The notes beneath the pieces are model-generated. The model ran no database searches. It was not told where the DNA came from and saw nothing but the letters and a program-made list of their open reading frames with translations. 64,000 nucleotides of DNA, from NCBI GenBank assembly GCA_002914845.1, contig JXTC01000030.1, positions 649,820 to 713,819 of the forward strand, in the 5' to 3' direction. Shown piece by piece: positions 43,188-55,072 of the stretch. The position numbers and the translations under genes were made by a program. The stretch comes from Trema orientale (Eukaryota > Streptophyta > Magnoliopsida > Rosales > Cannabaceae). Within the stretch, counting starts at the first letter, position 1; every line of letters starts with the position of its first letter.

Positions 43188-44600
43188 CTCTCACATGGAA
43201 CTTATAATGTATTTAATTACTTGATCTCCTCGCTCAGAGTAGCAAAACTCGAGCAATAATTGATTGACCAGCACTCCTGTCGTCAGAAGATCTGGGTAAC
43301 AACCAAGAAAAGGCTCATAAGTAAAGTACACACCTCTGCCCAAAAAAAAAAATGAAAAAATTAACAATAGAACATTGCCCCCTTCAAAGACGAACACCCA
43401 GAATAGAATGTAGACCAGAAATTAAAAACAGTCTAAACAACAGAACATCCATGAACCCAAAAGATGGGAAGAAAGTTCCACTTACATAAAAAGAAAGAAA
43501 AACAAAACATTCAGTAAAAGAGACAATTAACAGAAAATGTCTAAAAAAAGTAGTTTAAAAAAAAAAAATCATGTCCATTACAGTTGAGTTCAAGATGAAT
43601 AAACACCTTCAACTAATCAACCTAAATTCTTCTGCTGCTGCTTTTTTTTGGGGGGATATCGCAACATGAGATGCCCCGAAAGGAAAACTTTGAAATGAGA
43701 AAATTTTAATTTTATTATTCTTCACGCTGTCACACATGCATTTTTCTCAGCATCCAAAATACATGGAAAAAAATCCATGGTAGTTTTGAGCTGAATTCAA
43801 TTCAAGTTAACTGGAGACCAGCAAAACAGCAAACTTCAAATTCGATAAACCCGGAGAAAAAATAACAAAAACCAAGTATCTAGGTTCACTCCTAACCTTA
43901 CACACACCACCTGGAACACTCCAAGTGAAACCAGATAAACACAATCAAATTCCAGGACCACCAGGCATCGAATTCAATGAATTTCGATCCCGATAGTCGA
44001 TAATCGAATCAATGCCAAGAAAGCCAATCACATAAACAAATCTACCCAAGCCAAGCAATAGATCAAAGTTCAAATTCAACAAAAACCGAACGAAAATACG
44101 AAAGCTAAAACCCCTCAAAAAAAAAAAACTTCCACAAACCAAACCCTAGAAAGCAAAACCTGACCCCAAATCCGAACCCAAAAACCCTAGCTCCATATCA
44201 AACACACAGAAATGAGCGAATCCGAGGACCAAAGAAGCAGGTACTGAAAAACAAAGAGAGAGAGAGACTCACCACGACGATATACAAAGAGTCAATCAAA
44301 CTAATTGGGTCAATACAAAAAAAGAAAGGAAAAAGACAAAAAGCAAGTGCGCAGGTTAACAATCGTGCGCTGCCGGCGTAGACTCGCCGGAAAACACCGC
44401 CGCCGGCCAAAAAATTGGTGTATGAGTGGTTTTTTTTGGGGTTACGAGTAAATTGGCGGCGGCGGATGCTAAGATGCGCCGGGTAGGCGAAGTTTAAGAG
44501 TCCGATTCAGGAGGAAATTCGATGAGGTGGTTTTGGATTAATCGAAAAACGACGACGGTGGTGGTAGTGGTGGTGGTAGCCAAAAAAAAATTTTCAATTT
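43188..44600 (-). promoter_or_regulatory. CHR5: CHR5 5'UTR exons, leader intron and GA/CT-rich promoter
   Basis: Upstream of the ATG the untranslated exon runs to an acceptor at 43335 (tttgggcag). A donor tcgtg|gtgagtctc ends a first leader exon at 44273, giving a leader intron of 937 nt, as is common in plant chromatin genes. The leader upstream is GC-richer (gccggcgg words near 44370-44405). The transcription start is not defined. Confidence 0.6.
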
Positions 44601-44789
44601 TTCAATTTTTTTTAGAGAGAGAAAGAGGAAAAAAAAAGGGTATTTTTTTTCTAGAGAGAGGTAGAGAGAAGAGATGATTAGAAGGGATATTTGGTATGGG
44701 TTTAAATTTTAATCTTTTTAGTTTTTCTTTTTGGGGTAATTTTCTTTTTTTTTTTTTTTCTTTTTCTTTGGAGAAACGTGTTTATAGAG

Positions 44790-44900
44790 ACTTTCTCTCT
44801 CTCTCTCTCTGTATATTTTCTAGCTTGGTTTTTTTTTAACTCGCCAAATTGTGGGTTCACGCTGTTAAGAAAGGACCAATGGGTGGGGCCCACGTGGAGG
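44790..44900 (-). promoter_or_regulatory. CT microsatellite and G-box next to GGGCCC, upstream of CHR5
   Basis: A (CT)n run lies at about 44793-44808. ggggcccacgtgga at 44886-44899 combines GGGCCC (site II or telo-type element of housekeeping genes) with the palindromic G-box CACGTG at 44891-44896. It is placed about 600 bp upstream of the CHR5 leader, so regulation of CHR5 is possible but not shown. Confidence 0.4.
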
Positions 44901-45099
44901 AGGAAGGGCTTTTGCAGGGGGATTTTCCCGGAATGGCGTGATTAAAATCTGACGGCGTAGGTGCTATTTTGAGGAGTTGTTGCTAGGGGATGCCACGCGG
45001 ATTGGTACTGGGGATTTAATGGCTGGATAATCGGTGCGGTGTGGCCTCAACTGATTAAACCCATTTTGGGCTTATTACAAAAATTCAAGTCCAAAGTGC

Positions 45100-45480
45100 C
45101 AAAATTTGAAAAATCCCGGATGGATTGATTTTTTTGGAAAATACCGGTTTGATTTAGAAAATATCATTTTTTAAAAATATTATCAGAAAAATAACACTTT
45201 TAAAAATATTTAGAAAAATACCATTTTTCTTTAAAATTTATATTTTTCAATGGTACTCGAGGTAACTAGTTAGGTTACTTAAAGTAACCAATTCAGTTAC
45301 TTAAAGTAACTGTTCAAGTTACCTCAGGTAACTCGACTAGCTACCTTAAGTATCTCATCAATTAATAAAAAGTGATATTTTTCTAAATATTTTTAAAAGT
45401 GATATTTTTATAATTGAATTCGGGATTTTTCAAACAATTTTAAATTTCGGGATTTTTCAATTTTTTTGAAAAATTACCAT
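45100..45480 (+). repeat. Foldback repeat family R2, copy 1, with GTTACTTAAAGTAAC palindromes
   Basis: The ends are inverted (ttgaaaaatcccgg on the left, cgggatttttcaa twice on the right). The next inner blocks are also inverted (taaaaatatttagaaaaata and taaatatttttaaaa). The centre is a series of palindromes around agttacttaaagtaact. A shorter copy in the same orientation lies at 61160-61425. No coding frame. Confidence 0.75.
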
Positions 45481-45945
45481 AAAAAATCAAATTTCCTCAC
45501 CCATTTTTGGGACGAAATTGGGCCGAGTATGAGTTTGCAAGGGTGGGTCTTTACTTGATTATTTATAAGGCATGCCGTACTTTTCTGATTAATTTAACAA
45601 ATGGCGTTTTTTACGCCTCTTTGATAAATGGCCACTTTCATAATATTATTTTGATAAATAATCATTTTTTCACATTTAATCTATTTTTATAAAGTATATC
45701 AATTTTATATGAAGTAAATCAATTTTTTAAAAAAATAAATAAATACACTTCCACATGCTATGACACGTTCCTTACATGTGTTTTTGTTAAAAGATCTAAA
45801 AATAGTTTACAATTTAGATAATTTAGAGATCAAATTTATTCAAATCAGAAAATTCATGAGCTTACTTGCCACAATTAGAACTTTAAGGACCAAATTTCAC
45901 ACAAGTTTAGTTCAATTGTCATTTGTGCCATAAACCCTAAAAGTT
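45481..45945. other. Gene-free AT-rich spacer
   Basis: Nothing recognised between two repeat-rich blocks. Confidence 0.4.
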
Positions 45946-45949
45946 TTAT

Positions 45950-46228
45950 CATAAAGTACCAAATTAGCCCCTAACTTTTTCAAAAATTTAATTACTAGTT
46001 AGTTGAGTATTTTGACTAGTTCTAAACTAGTCATTACATAAAAAAGTCATAAAAATATCAAAGTGGAGACAAATTAGTCCTGTTAGGATCCTTTCTCCAT
46101 TTTCACGTGCGATTAATGAGTTGGATTTGGATGTACTTGAAACTAAGGGGCCTTTATTGGCTTTTTAATTAGGATGAAAGTAAAATTGGGAATTACACTT
46201 GGTTTAAGCGGGGAATGATATTTTTCTA
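45950..46228 (+). repeat. Direct repeat R3, first copy (about 280-300 bp)
   Basis: Runs from taaaagttttatcataaagta through cccctaactttttcaaa, gagtattttgacta and tggagacaaatta to gggaatgatatttttct. The same order recurs at 47150-47457 with about 90 percent or more identity by eye. The TIR element at 46229-47149 lies exactly between the two copies. Confidence 0.88.
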
Positions 46229-47149
46229 GACAGCGTTTGGTTACTAAATAAAAATAAAAAAGGAATGGAAATGGTAATCATAATAAGAATGGAATGAGAG
46301 TAGGAATGGAATAGAAAAGAAAATTAATTAAGTTGTTTGGTTGACATATTGGAATTAGTATCTGAATGAGGATTACTATATTTGATTTATTATGGAATGG
46401 AATTAACATTATATAGACGAAAATACCCTTACTATTAGAAAATTAGTACAAAAATTGATTTATTTATTTATTTATGTATTTTTTTGCATTAAAAAATTCT
46501 TTTTTAGAAAAATAAAAATTTTAAAGACAAAATAATACATCAAACCGTATACTGTGTGATGTGTTATATATGATTTTAAAAAATAACACATCAAACTGTA
46601 TACGGGTTGATGTGTTGTTCAGAATTTCAGAAAATAACACATTAACTTGCACATCAACCTGTACGGGTTGATGTGTTATTTTTTGAAATGAATGTGTTAT
46701 TCAAATTTCAGAAAAGAACACATCAAACCGCATACGAGTTGATGTGTTATTCAACATTTCAAAAAATAACACATCAACTCGTATACAGGTAATGTGTTGT
46801 TCAGGATTTCAGATACAGGTTGATATGTTATTCAGATTTTAGAAAATAACACATCAAATCGTATACGGGTTGATATGTTATTCAGGATTTCAGAAAATAT
46901 CATATCAACCCGTCCTATACTTTAGGCCAACTAAAATAAGGGTAATTAGGGCATTTAAAATTCAAAGTAGGAATGGAATAGTCTTTCCAGTAGTTTAGTT
47001 TAGGAAAGATAATTCTACTACTTGATGGATTTGTCTTTCTATTAGAATGACTTTTCCTAAGTTGAAAATCTAAACCAAAGAATAGAATGGGTAATTCTTA
47101 GGAATATTGATTCCATTCCTTTGTCTATTCTTATAAACCAAAAGCTACC
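46229..47149 (+). mobile_element. TIR element of about 0.92 kb with a palindromic minisatellite core
   Basis: The left end (gcgtttggttactaaata, then aaaggaatggaa) matches the reversed right end (gcttttggtttataagaa, then aaaggaatggaa). The centre, 46527-46921, is a tandem array. No transposase frame exists, so it is non-autonomous. It separates the two copies of direct repeat R3, and no clean target duplication was found. Confidence 0.7.
46527..46921 (+). repeat. Minisatellite of palindromic units, about 60-bp period
   Basis: About six units vary around aacacatcaaaccgtatacg, then ggttgatgtgttattcagaa, then tttcagaaaat. Each unit contains the palindrome aacacatcaa-cCGTATACGg-ttgatgtgtt, so every unit can form its own hairpin. 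Copies differ at several sites. Confidence 0.85.
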
Positions 47150-47457
47150 TAAAAGTTTTATCGTAAAGTACTTTTATCGTAAAGTATCAAATCAGCCCCT
47201 AACTTTTCCAAACGTTTAATTACTAGTTAGTTGAGTATTTTGACTAATCCTAAACTAGTCATTACATAAAAGAGTCATAAAAATATCTAAGTGGAGACAA
47301 ATTAATTTTGTTAGCATCCTTTCTCCATTTTCATATGCGATTAATGAGTTAGATTTGGATTTACTTGAAACCAAGGGGCCTTTATCGGCTTTTCAATTAA
47401 GATGAAAGTAATATTGGGAATTACACTTAGTTTAAGCAGGGGAATGATATTTTTTTA
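47150..47457 (+). repeat. Direct repeat R3, second copy
   Basis: Same blocks and order as 45950-46228, with an extra small duplication of ttttatcgtaaagta at its start. It ends gggaatgatatttttttagg. No coding content. Confidence 0.88.
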
Positions 47458-47723
47458 GGTAGATTTTTGGCATATTTGCCTCTAAATTTTTCACGGTTTG
47501 GCAAATCAATTCCTAAAAAAATGTAGTGATTAAGTCCTTAAATTTATAAATTTAAAAAATTGTGATTTCTTTTTAGGGACAAACTTGTCAAATTATAATT
47601 AATTCAGATGCCAACAATGCCAATCACCCTTTTGTAGGCTAACTAATTAAAGTTCACCATGTATTTTAAGAACTTTGTTAATAACAACTTTTGGTACAAA
47701 AATATAAATCTACCATTAAATGA

Positions 47724-48082
47724 AGGGGGAATTGCAAAAAATATACCCTCAAGTTTGAATGTTCTGCAATTTAAACATTAAAGTTTAGATTCTGCAAAAT
47801 AATGCCTTAAGATTAAGAATTTCTGAAAATTAATACCTTTTGACCAATTTTAGTAACAAAAAAATAATAATATCCTCCATTAAAACTAGATTAATCCTTA
47901 TTATTCTCCTTAATTTTAGGGATATTATTGTCTTTTATCAGTTAAAGTTATTCAAAAAATAAACTCGGGATATTAATTTTCCGAAATTCTTAATCTCATG
48001 ATATTATTTTGTAAAGTCCAAACTTCATAGTTTAAATTGCAGAACACCCAAAACTCAAGGTATTTTTTTGCAGCTTACCCTC
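47724..48082. mobile_element. Foldback MITE of about 360 bp with inverted repeats over 100 bp long
   Basis: The left arm (ttgcaaaaaatataccctca, gttctgcaatttaaac, agattaagaatttctgaaaa) is matched by the reversed right arm (ctgcaaaaaaataccttgag, gttctgcaatttaaac, agattaagaatttcggaaaa). The arms cover about 110 bp each around a short AT-rich loop. The flanks aaatgaa and aaatcaa may be a target duplication with one change. No coding frame. Confidence 0.78.
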
Positions 48083-48215
48083 AAATCAAATTTATTTTTC
48101 TATTCATTACAAGCATAGAAGAGTCATTGTCTATAGAAAAAGTTATACCAAGAAACCAAAAGACACCAAAAAAAAAAAAAAAAAAAAAAAAAAAACCAAG
48201 AAGGAAAAAAGAAAA

Positions 48216-49707
48216 GTCAAATTGTATTTTTTTTCCCCCAAATTATTGGCGTTGTTAAGTTTACCCCTCTAACTAATTGTTGTTGCAAGAATTCCCTTTG
48301 TATTATGAGATTGTTAAAAATAAAAAAAATTTATGTTACTTTCCATGTATAATTTTGACGGAATTGACCTTTTTAGAGGGTAATATGGTAATTTTATTTA
48401 TTGTAAGGGATTAATTAATAAATATTTTCTTTTTTGCTTTTGTTTTTGTTTTTCCATAAAGATTTAGAGGGCACGTCTATAGTAGGCGCCCCTACGTAGG
48501 GCCCTGTCTATTCACCGTTGGATGGGAATCTGTATATAAATAGATTCTCCACAGATTCCAATTATTCCCCACAGATTCCCATCCAACGACAATTAAGGTA
48601 TGACCCTACGTAGGGACGCCCCTACCGTAGCCATCCCCAAAGATTTAAACTTCAAAAAAGAAAGTTCACCCTAAAATCTAGCATCCAAATGCAAAAGCTC
48701 ATCTCATCTTCAACATGATTTTTGAAAAAGAATTTCATATGAGGTTTCATGGATTTTATGGTAAATCTTGTTCTTGCTTTCAAATTCATCTTTTTCTTTT
48801 TCTCTCACTTTCGAATTTGAAGATTTCTAAATTCTAGTGCAATTCAATAGTTTTTTAAAAACAAAATCTAGGTTGGATAAATAGACTTGCAAGCCATTGG
48901 GAAAAAAAAAAGAAGAAGAAGAAGAATTGTAGATAATTCTTAATTAGATACAGGAAAAATTGTTTGAATTCCTTTCATTCACTTTTAGCTTTAATTACAA
49001 TGTTTCTTGATACGAAGGAGTTTTGGGTTTGATATGTTTTTTAAGAAATATATTATATAGGGTATACATATAATTTGGTTGGATATATGTATTTTAGTCG
49101 GTGTAGGAGGATGGGGAGCATTCCTGGAAAAAAAATTTGTTATGAAAATTTGATTTATAAATGAGATAAAGTATAAAAAATAAGGAGATTTCAGAATTTT
49201 ATTGTTAATATAGGGAAGAAAACCCAAATGATAATGATTTTTTTAAAAAAAAAAATCTTTCTCTTAGATTTTTGGTTCCAAAAAAAAAAAAATCCAATTA
49301 CCATATATCAGAAACTTTCCTTGATAACTTATGTTGACAACTCACCATAAAATATCTTCAAGACCTTGACTTTGGTAATTTTTCACATAAAAAAAATGGT
49401 TGACTCCGTTACTCGGAAAAGTGATGATTTTATTGCAGGATAGAGAAGAGAATAGGTTGGGTAATGAGTTCGGAAAAAGGAAGAAAATAAACAATTTTTT
49501 ATATTTTTTTAAATGATAATTTATTTATTAAATAATTTAATAAAAATTATAAAATAATTGCCACATTATTATTCCGTCAATTTATACACGAAAGGACTGA
49601 TTTTTCAGCAATCTCACAATACGAGGGGGATTTTTGCAACAAGAATTAGTTCCAGGAGCAGAACTCAACAATGGTAATAGTTCGAGGGAAAAAAATACAA
49701 TTTGTCC
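48216..49707. mobile_element. TIR element of about 1.5 kb with arms near 150 bp
   Basis: The left arm (gtcaaattgtatttttttt, ctaattgttgttgcaagaat, tattatgagattgtt) matches the reversed right arm (ggacaaattgtattttttt, ctaattcttgttgcaaaaat, tattgtgagattgct). Arm similarity continues to gacggaatt. AGAAAA flanks both ends (48210-48215, 49708-49713), a possible short target duplication. The middle has no transposase. A 172-bp MITE is inserted at 48467-48638. Confidence 0.72.
48467..48638. mobile_element. 172-bp Mutator-like MITE with perfect 9-bp target duplication (copy 2)
   Basis: Sister of 15089-15260, equally long. The left end reads GAGGGCACGTCTATAGTAGG, the reversed right end GGGGATGGCTACGGTAGG, then GGCG-CCCTACGTAGGG on both arms. 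The target duplication AAAGATTTA is perfect at 48458-48466 and 48639-48647. It is nested in the 1.5-kb TIR element. Confidence 0.92.
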
Positions 49708-49713
49708 AGAAAA

Positions 49714-52090
49714 AATACATTGTTACAAAATAATTATTTTGGACTAAAGAGTAGCAATGTATCTTAATTTTCTTATGTTAAGGTTTTGTACAGAATTATA
49801 CACATTTTGGTTCATTGTTCTAATAGATACCTATTTCAATATATATTTAGGAAAAAGAACGTGAAATGGACCATATTAACCCATTTTGGATATTTTTGTT
49901 TTTTTTTTCCATACATTTGCATTTTTAGGAATAAATTTTTGGATTTATTTAGGATTTGATGGAGAAAAAAATTAACCACTTTTCAACATTACATTTTGAA
50001 AAAAAAAAAAATGACAGTTTAGGTAGGAGTAATTCCCTTCGAAAAATGAAAAATCATACCTTCCTTTCCACTTTTCCCATTGATCTCTCTCCCTCGTCTT
50101 GCTCTCTTTCTCATCTCTCTTTCCTCACAGTCTTTTTCGACCATTCTTAGTCAGATTCTTGATATTTTATAATTTAAACTCAGCTGTGTAAGTTGAATAT
50201 TTGGTATTTCTTGGAGGATTTTTGAAGTTTTTGAAGGTTAGCTATATTTTACTTTTCATATATGGTTTTATAGTTAAAAATGAGTAGTTAATATTTGTAA
50301 AAGGTCAAATAATACAAATAAATAGATTATTGTTGAATTCATGGTTTGCCACATTCATCTTGCTTATAATTTTCTAAACTCGGTACCAAATTGCTAGTCA
50401 TTATAATATTGATTTGTGGTCAAATTCGTAAATGGGTTAATTTCGACTTGAGGTAAAAAATAACTGACCATAAAATCATAAATTATTGATTATGAACTTA
50501 GTAAAGATAAAACTTTAACTTGTTGATTGAATTTATTTTCTCACATAGATTGCTAGTATTATTATTTTTGTAAGTATAATAATCGTTGGAATGAAAATAT
50601 ACTTACACTACTAGTAAAAAAACATAGGTATTTTGGTTCTTAACAAAACACCAATTTTCTCAGATAGTTCTTTTGATAAATTCAAGGAGTTCTTTACAAA
50701 ACATCAGAAAATTTTTGACATAAGGTCAGAAAGTTTTTGATTCAAGGTCATAAAGTTATTCACTTATGGTCGGAGCGTTCTTCAATTTATATCAAGAAGT
50801 TCTTGACAAACATCAGAAAGTTTTTCACCATTGCTAAATAAATGATTAAATGTCCAAAAAAATATTATTTTATTAAAAAAGACATAAAAGGATTGGCCTT
50901 TTCTATTACAAACCAAAATTTATGTCTTGATACATAAGATCATAATGTTTTAGACTGAGTCAAAATCTTTTAATCTCTTATGATGATATTTTCAGTTCAA
51001 AAAGTTATTGACCTAATGCATGAAGCTTATGACAATTGTTCTATCAATAACTTCACATTTTTTTTCTAGAATGTAGACCAGAGAGTTTTTACCTTTCTTT
51101 GACCATTTTATGGCACATTATATTACACAACCAACTAACAATGCAAGACCACAAATATCCTAGGTTTTTAAGACGGTTCCCTCTCCCATATAATACAGGT
51201 AAAAGAGTCACATTTGCTTCACCCACTACTTCTATATGCCCATTCACTTTAAATCGAAGGTTTTTTTGGCCTTGGCTCTTAGATGAGGACACCAACAACT
51301 TCGAAGAGGACTTCGATGGAGTTCTATTGGCTAGCTATTTAAGACGGTTCCCCTCCCATACCGTGACTTTGTGAGAAATGGGTCATTCATTATTCCGCCT
51401 TAAATTGAAGAAAATGGAGTTGTTGGACAGCTTAGGAGAAGCATATATGGATTTTATAGTGCTTGACGAAGGATTTTTGGTCAGATTTTAGGATTTAGAG
51501 GGTAGTTTGGGGTGTTTAAGAGTGTTCTCTTTCAAAAATTATGGACCCTTCTCTCCCCACTATTTGATTGTTACAAGTGAGATGATATATTTTTATGAGG
51601 TAATTTGAGGAATGGGTGCGATTTTAAGAGAGGTAGTTTTGTCTTTTCAATACAGGTTCCAAATTTAACTCCTAAAAAACTTATCCTAATTTTTAGTTCC
51701 AAAAAGTCCAAATGGTATCAGATACTCATATTTGTATACTTTTTCCTTATATTTACAAAGAGGGTTATGTTTTTATCCCCAACTGGCATAAAAGTACTTT
51801 TTTTCCTCGATATATTTTGTTATGGATCTATCATTAAGAGAAAAAACTAAAATATACGATTAAATGCCTCTTTATTTTTATTTTTATTTTTATTTTTTTT
51901 TGTTTATAAGAGCATATAGCCTTTTAATTAAACGTTAGACTATTTGCTTTCAATAATGACTTCATATTATAATTAGAAATACTAAACTTTAATCATAAGC
52001 CTCCTACCTCCAATCCCTACTAAAAATTATTTTGATAAAAACCTGAAATTCCAAACAACAAAACAATAAAAAGCAATATATAAGGTTAAT
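49714..52090. other. Gene-free region with degenerate repeats
   Basis: From about 50630 to 50830, gtcagaaagtttttga-like units recur every 25-30 bp or so (acatcagaaaatttttgac, aggtcagaaagtttttgatt, acatcagaaagtttttcac). At 51168-51200 and 51341-51362 the word aagacggttccc-ctcccata occurs twice. No gene recognised. Confidence 0.45.
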
Positions 52091-52097
52091 CAGAAAA

Positions 52098-52307
52098 GCA
52101 AAACACACTGACTCATAATTTTTTTTTGGTTCTCCTGTAATATTATAAACGATTATTATGTGAAATAAACACACAAAAAGAGTTACAAGACCTGCTGATT
52201 GAAACACACCAACCCATAAACTTTTTTTGTTCTTCTGTAATATGATAAACCATTATCATATGAAATAAGCACACAAAAGGAGTTTCCAGACTTATTGATT
52301 GAATAGG
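52098..52307 (+). repeat. Degenerate tandem repeat of about 105 bp, two copies
   Basis: Blocks tctcctgtaatattataaac, tgtgaaataaacacacaaaa and gagttacaagacctgctgat recur as ttcttctgtaatatgataaac, atgaaataagcacacaaaag and gagtttccagacttattgat. Non-coding. Confidence 0.75.
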
Positions 52308-53807
52308 ATCTCAGGTAGTATTAATACTAAGTGATGGGAGAAAAGCAAGTGTAAGCAAAGTAGGGTGTAAAAAAAATGAAAATTTAGTCACAAAAAAAAA
52401 AAAAAAAAACAATTCGAACAAAAAAAAAGAAGAAGAAGTCATTTTTAGTGTTTATTGGATGATGTTTTCTTGTCTGATTAAATTTGTTTTATAATTTTTC
52501 ACAAATTTTTATTGTGTCCTTTTTATTATTTAAAAGTTCTTTAATTTCATCTTTTTAAAAAGCTTAATTTTTTTTATTTTTTTCTTAAGTTAAGGGGATG
52601 GACTAGGTTCCAAATCAGTTTTTATACCTTATCACCCCAGGGGTGTTTTGAACTTAGGTGGCCAGCTTGAAAGAAACAAAGAAAAGTGAGTCAACCACTT
52701 GAGCTCGGCCTTAGGGGCAAAAAGAAATAGGAATTCATACCATGGACCAGGTGCTAAATTTTAAAGAGCTTGGTTAACTGAGGTTTTGAGCTACTATCGT
52801 AGTGTTAATGTTAACTCATTAGTTTTCTTGAAATCACTTAATGTCCTATCTATTTTTTTTTCATCATATCTACATGAATATCCAAAGTTGTTCATTCAAG
52901 TGATGTTGGAAGGTTCTTGATTTGAGAAGTAAATAAGTTTAGTGGATGCGTTGGATTAAATTGTTCACATTCTTGATATTAAAATTCTCTATTATTTTCT
53001 GTGTTCCTAGCTCTTAACCTACTAATAATCTTCGAGTAATGTTACAATGTTCAATCCAATAATTATTTCAAAAAAAAAAAAAAAAAGAACAATTAAACAA
53101 TTGTCTCCATAAGTCATTGAATTTGTTAATGTGGTGATTTTATGTCAAGGTGGGGTGCCAAAATTGATAATTAAATAAAACTATAAGGTGCATAAAGTAG
53201 GGTCTATCTTAGAAATGATAATGGGTACTTATAACAGAATTACAAATTTTTTAATATTTAAATAAGTTAATTTAAATGAGGAGCGTCTTTTTGTCATCTA
53301 AGAGTGGAAATGTTGCCGTCGACCTGCAAGCTGAGACTAGATTAGTTGGAGCCCTGATCTTAGCCCAAGACAAGAAGCTTCCATTAGATAAAAAAAATCA
53401 AGTATAATCCCCTCTGCATCGATATTTTTTTATTAAGTAAATCTACCCTTGTGTGTGCTTTACCTATACCTCTTTAAGCAAGGTACTATCACTCTTTAAG
53501 GTTGTAAACACCCTCTAAACGAGCTCTAAATGTACCCTTTTCTTCAATAGAGGAAGATAGATTCTCATTCATCATCGTCACGTGAGTTAATTTAAACACA
53601 ATACGATAACACAACTAGAAACTTGTATATTTAGTTGACGCGCTTGATAGAAATTGACTCAGATTGACACGATTAATTAATATCACAAACTATTAAATAA
53701 TTATTTCATATAAATATTTTTTATTGAATTTCTTATAAATCAAATAATAAATACTAAACTAATGAGTTAATTTATCATAATAAAGTAAAACTGAAGTTAA
53801 AAAAAAC
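52308..53807. other. Gene-free intergenic region
   Basis: AT-rich with A runs (52393-52408, 53072-53086). Nothing recognised. Confidence 0.4.
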
Positions 53808-53908
53808 AAGTAAATAATGTTACATTTAGAAGTATTATGACAAGCCGATCTAAATAAAATAAGTGAATAATGTTACATTTAGAAGTATTATGACAAGCCG
53901 ATCTAAAT
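53808..53908 (+). repeat. Tandem duplication, period 53 bp
   Basis: aataatgttacatttagaag then tattatgacaagccgatcta occurs at 53808-53860 and 53861-53908 with one difference (gtaaat or gtgaat). Recent and non-coding. Confidence 0.9.
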
Positions 53909-54452
53909 ATTGTAGTTTTCATTCCTCTTTTAGTTAAAGGCAAAAGAATTTATAAACGCCCTTACCATATTTTTAATTAAAAAATTGGGGATTTCTAAAT
54001 TACTAGTCTTTTTACATGATTACATAAATGAAAAACAGGTAAAATAATATTTTTTTTTTCTGATAATAGTAAAATAATTCTTTTACATGGTTAAATTATA
54101 AAAAAAAAATGCATAAAATAGAATTTTACTTGTTGGTAATTATTTATGAAAAACGTGATAAAATCAAAGGTGAGCAGAAGTATAGAAAACAAAAGTTTTT
54201 CTGAGTTATAGTTTTTCATAAAACTTTTTAGAATATTTGTTACTATCTAAATACATACAAGAGATTGTGTACTTCAACCAAAAAGTCTTCCTTCCTATGC
54301 ACTAAGCATATAACTGCAGAGGTGTATGGGCACTTTGATCTTGATCAACCTTTAAGTAAGAATCCAAGAACTCCAATGGCCACTAATGGTGGCTCCAAGA
54401 ATTTCTCTCTCTCACTTTTCCCTCAGTTTTCTAAAACAGCCGTCAAACTAAT

Positions 54453-54567
54453 GTTTCAGTCAAAACTAAATCACTATTCAATAAAAGGTTTCAGTTAAAA
54501 CAAAATCACTATTCAATAAAGGGGAGGAGGAGCCTATAATAGACTCCTCCTTATAGAGAAATTCAGC
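54453..54567 (+). repeat. 36-bp tandem duplication followed by a small hairpin
   Basis: ttcagt-aaaac-aaatcacta followed by ttcaataaaagg occurs twice (54453-54488, 54489-54524). Directly after it, ggaggag-agcctataatagactcctcc can pair as a short stem. Non-coding as far as can be seen. Confidence 0.6.
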
Positions 54568-55072
54568 CAGCCTTATTGTCAAACAGGAATAGTGATCATG
54601 ATTCATGACTATTGGGGTTAAAAAAATTTAAAAAAAAAACAAAAAGAAAGACCTAAAAGACGACCAAAAAAAAAAACAAAACAATATTTCTGGAAAGCAA
54701 ACATTTTCTAAGGACGTGAGTATTAAAAAGAACGACATATGTGTGAATAAGTGTTCAAAATAAAAGTTTTTTTATCTCAACCAAAAAATAATAACATCTT
54801 AGTAAATAAATGATACCAGCATATCTCAATAATAAGCTCGAATTTCTGAGGATTTTATGCTACATGTGGCAATTGCTTTAGGGTGGCAACTGAGAGAGAG
54901 TCTGAGAATGAGGTTGTTTATAGCACGGCTTATATATATATATATATCCTATTCAAAAGTAAGATAAAAACAAAATCTACAAAAAAATAAAAGAAAAAAA
55001 TAAACACCTGGCCATTATGTTCTTTAGCTTGCTTTCAACTAAAGCAAGAAAGAGAAACTAAGAGCATGTATG

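Noticed and set aside
45950..47457. R3 copies as LTRs of a small retrotransposon
   Set aside because: No TG...CA ends, no PBS, no polypurine tract, and the middle has its own inverted ends.
51099..51374. 91-codon plus frame and 69-codon minus frame
   Set aside because: Overlapping frames on both strands without motifs. The repeated aagacggttccc word suggests repeat DNA rather than a gene.
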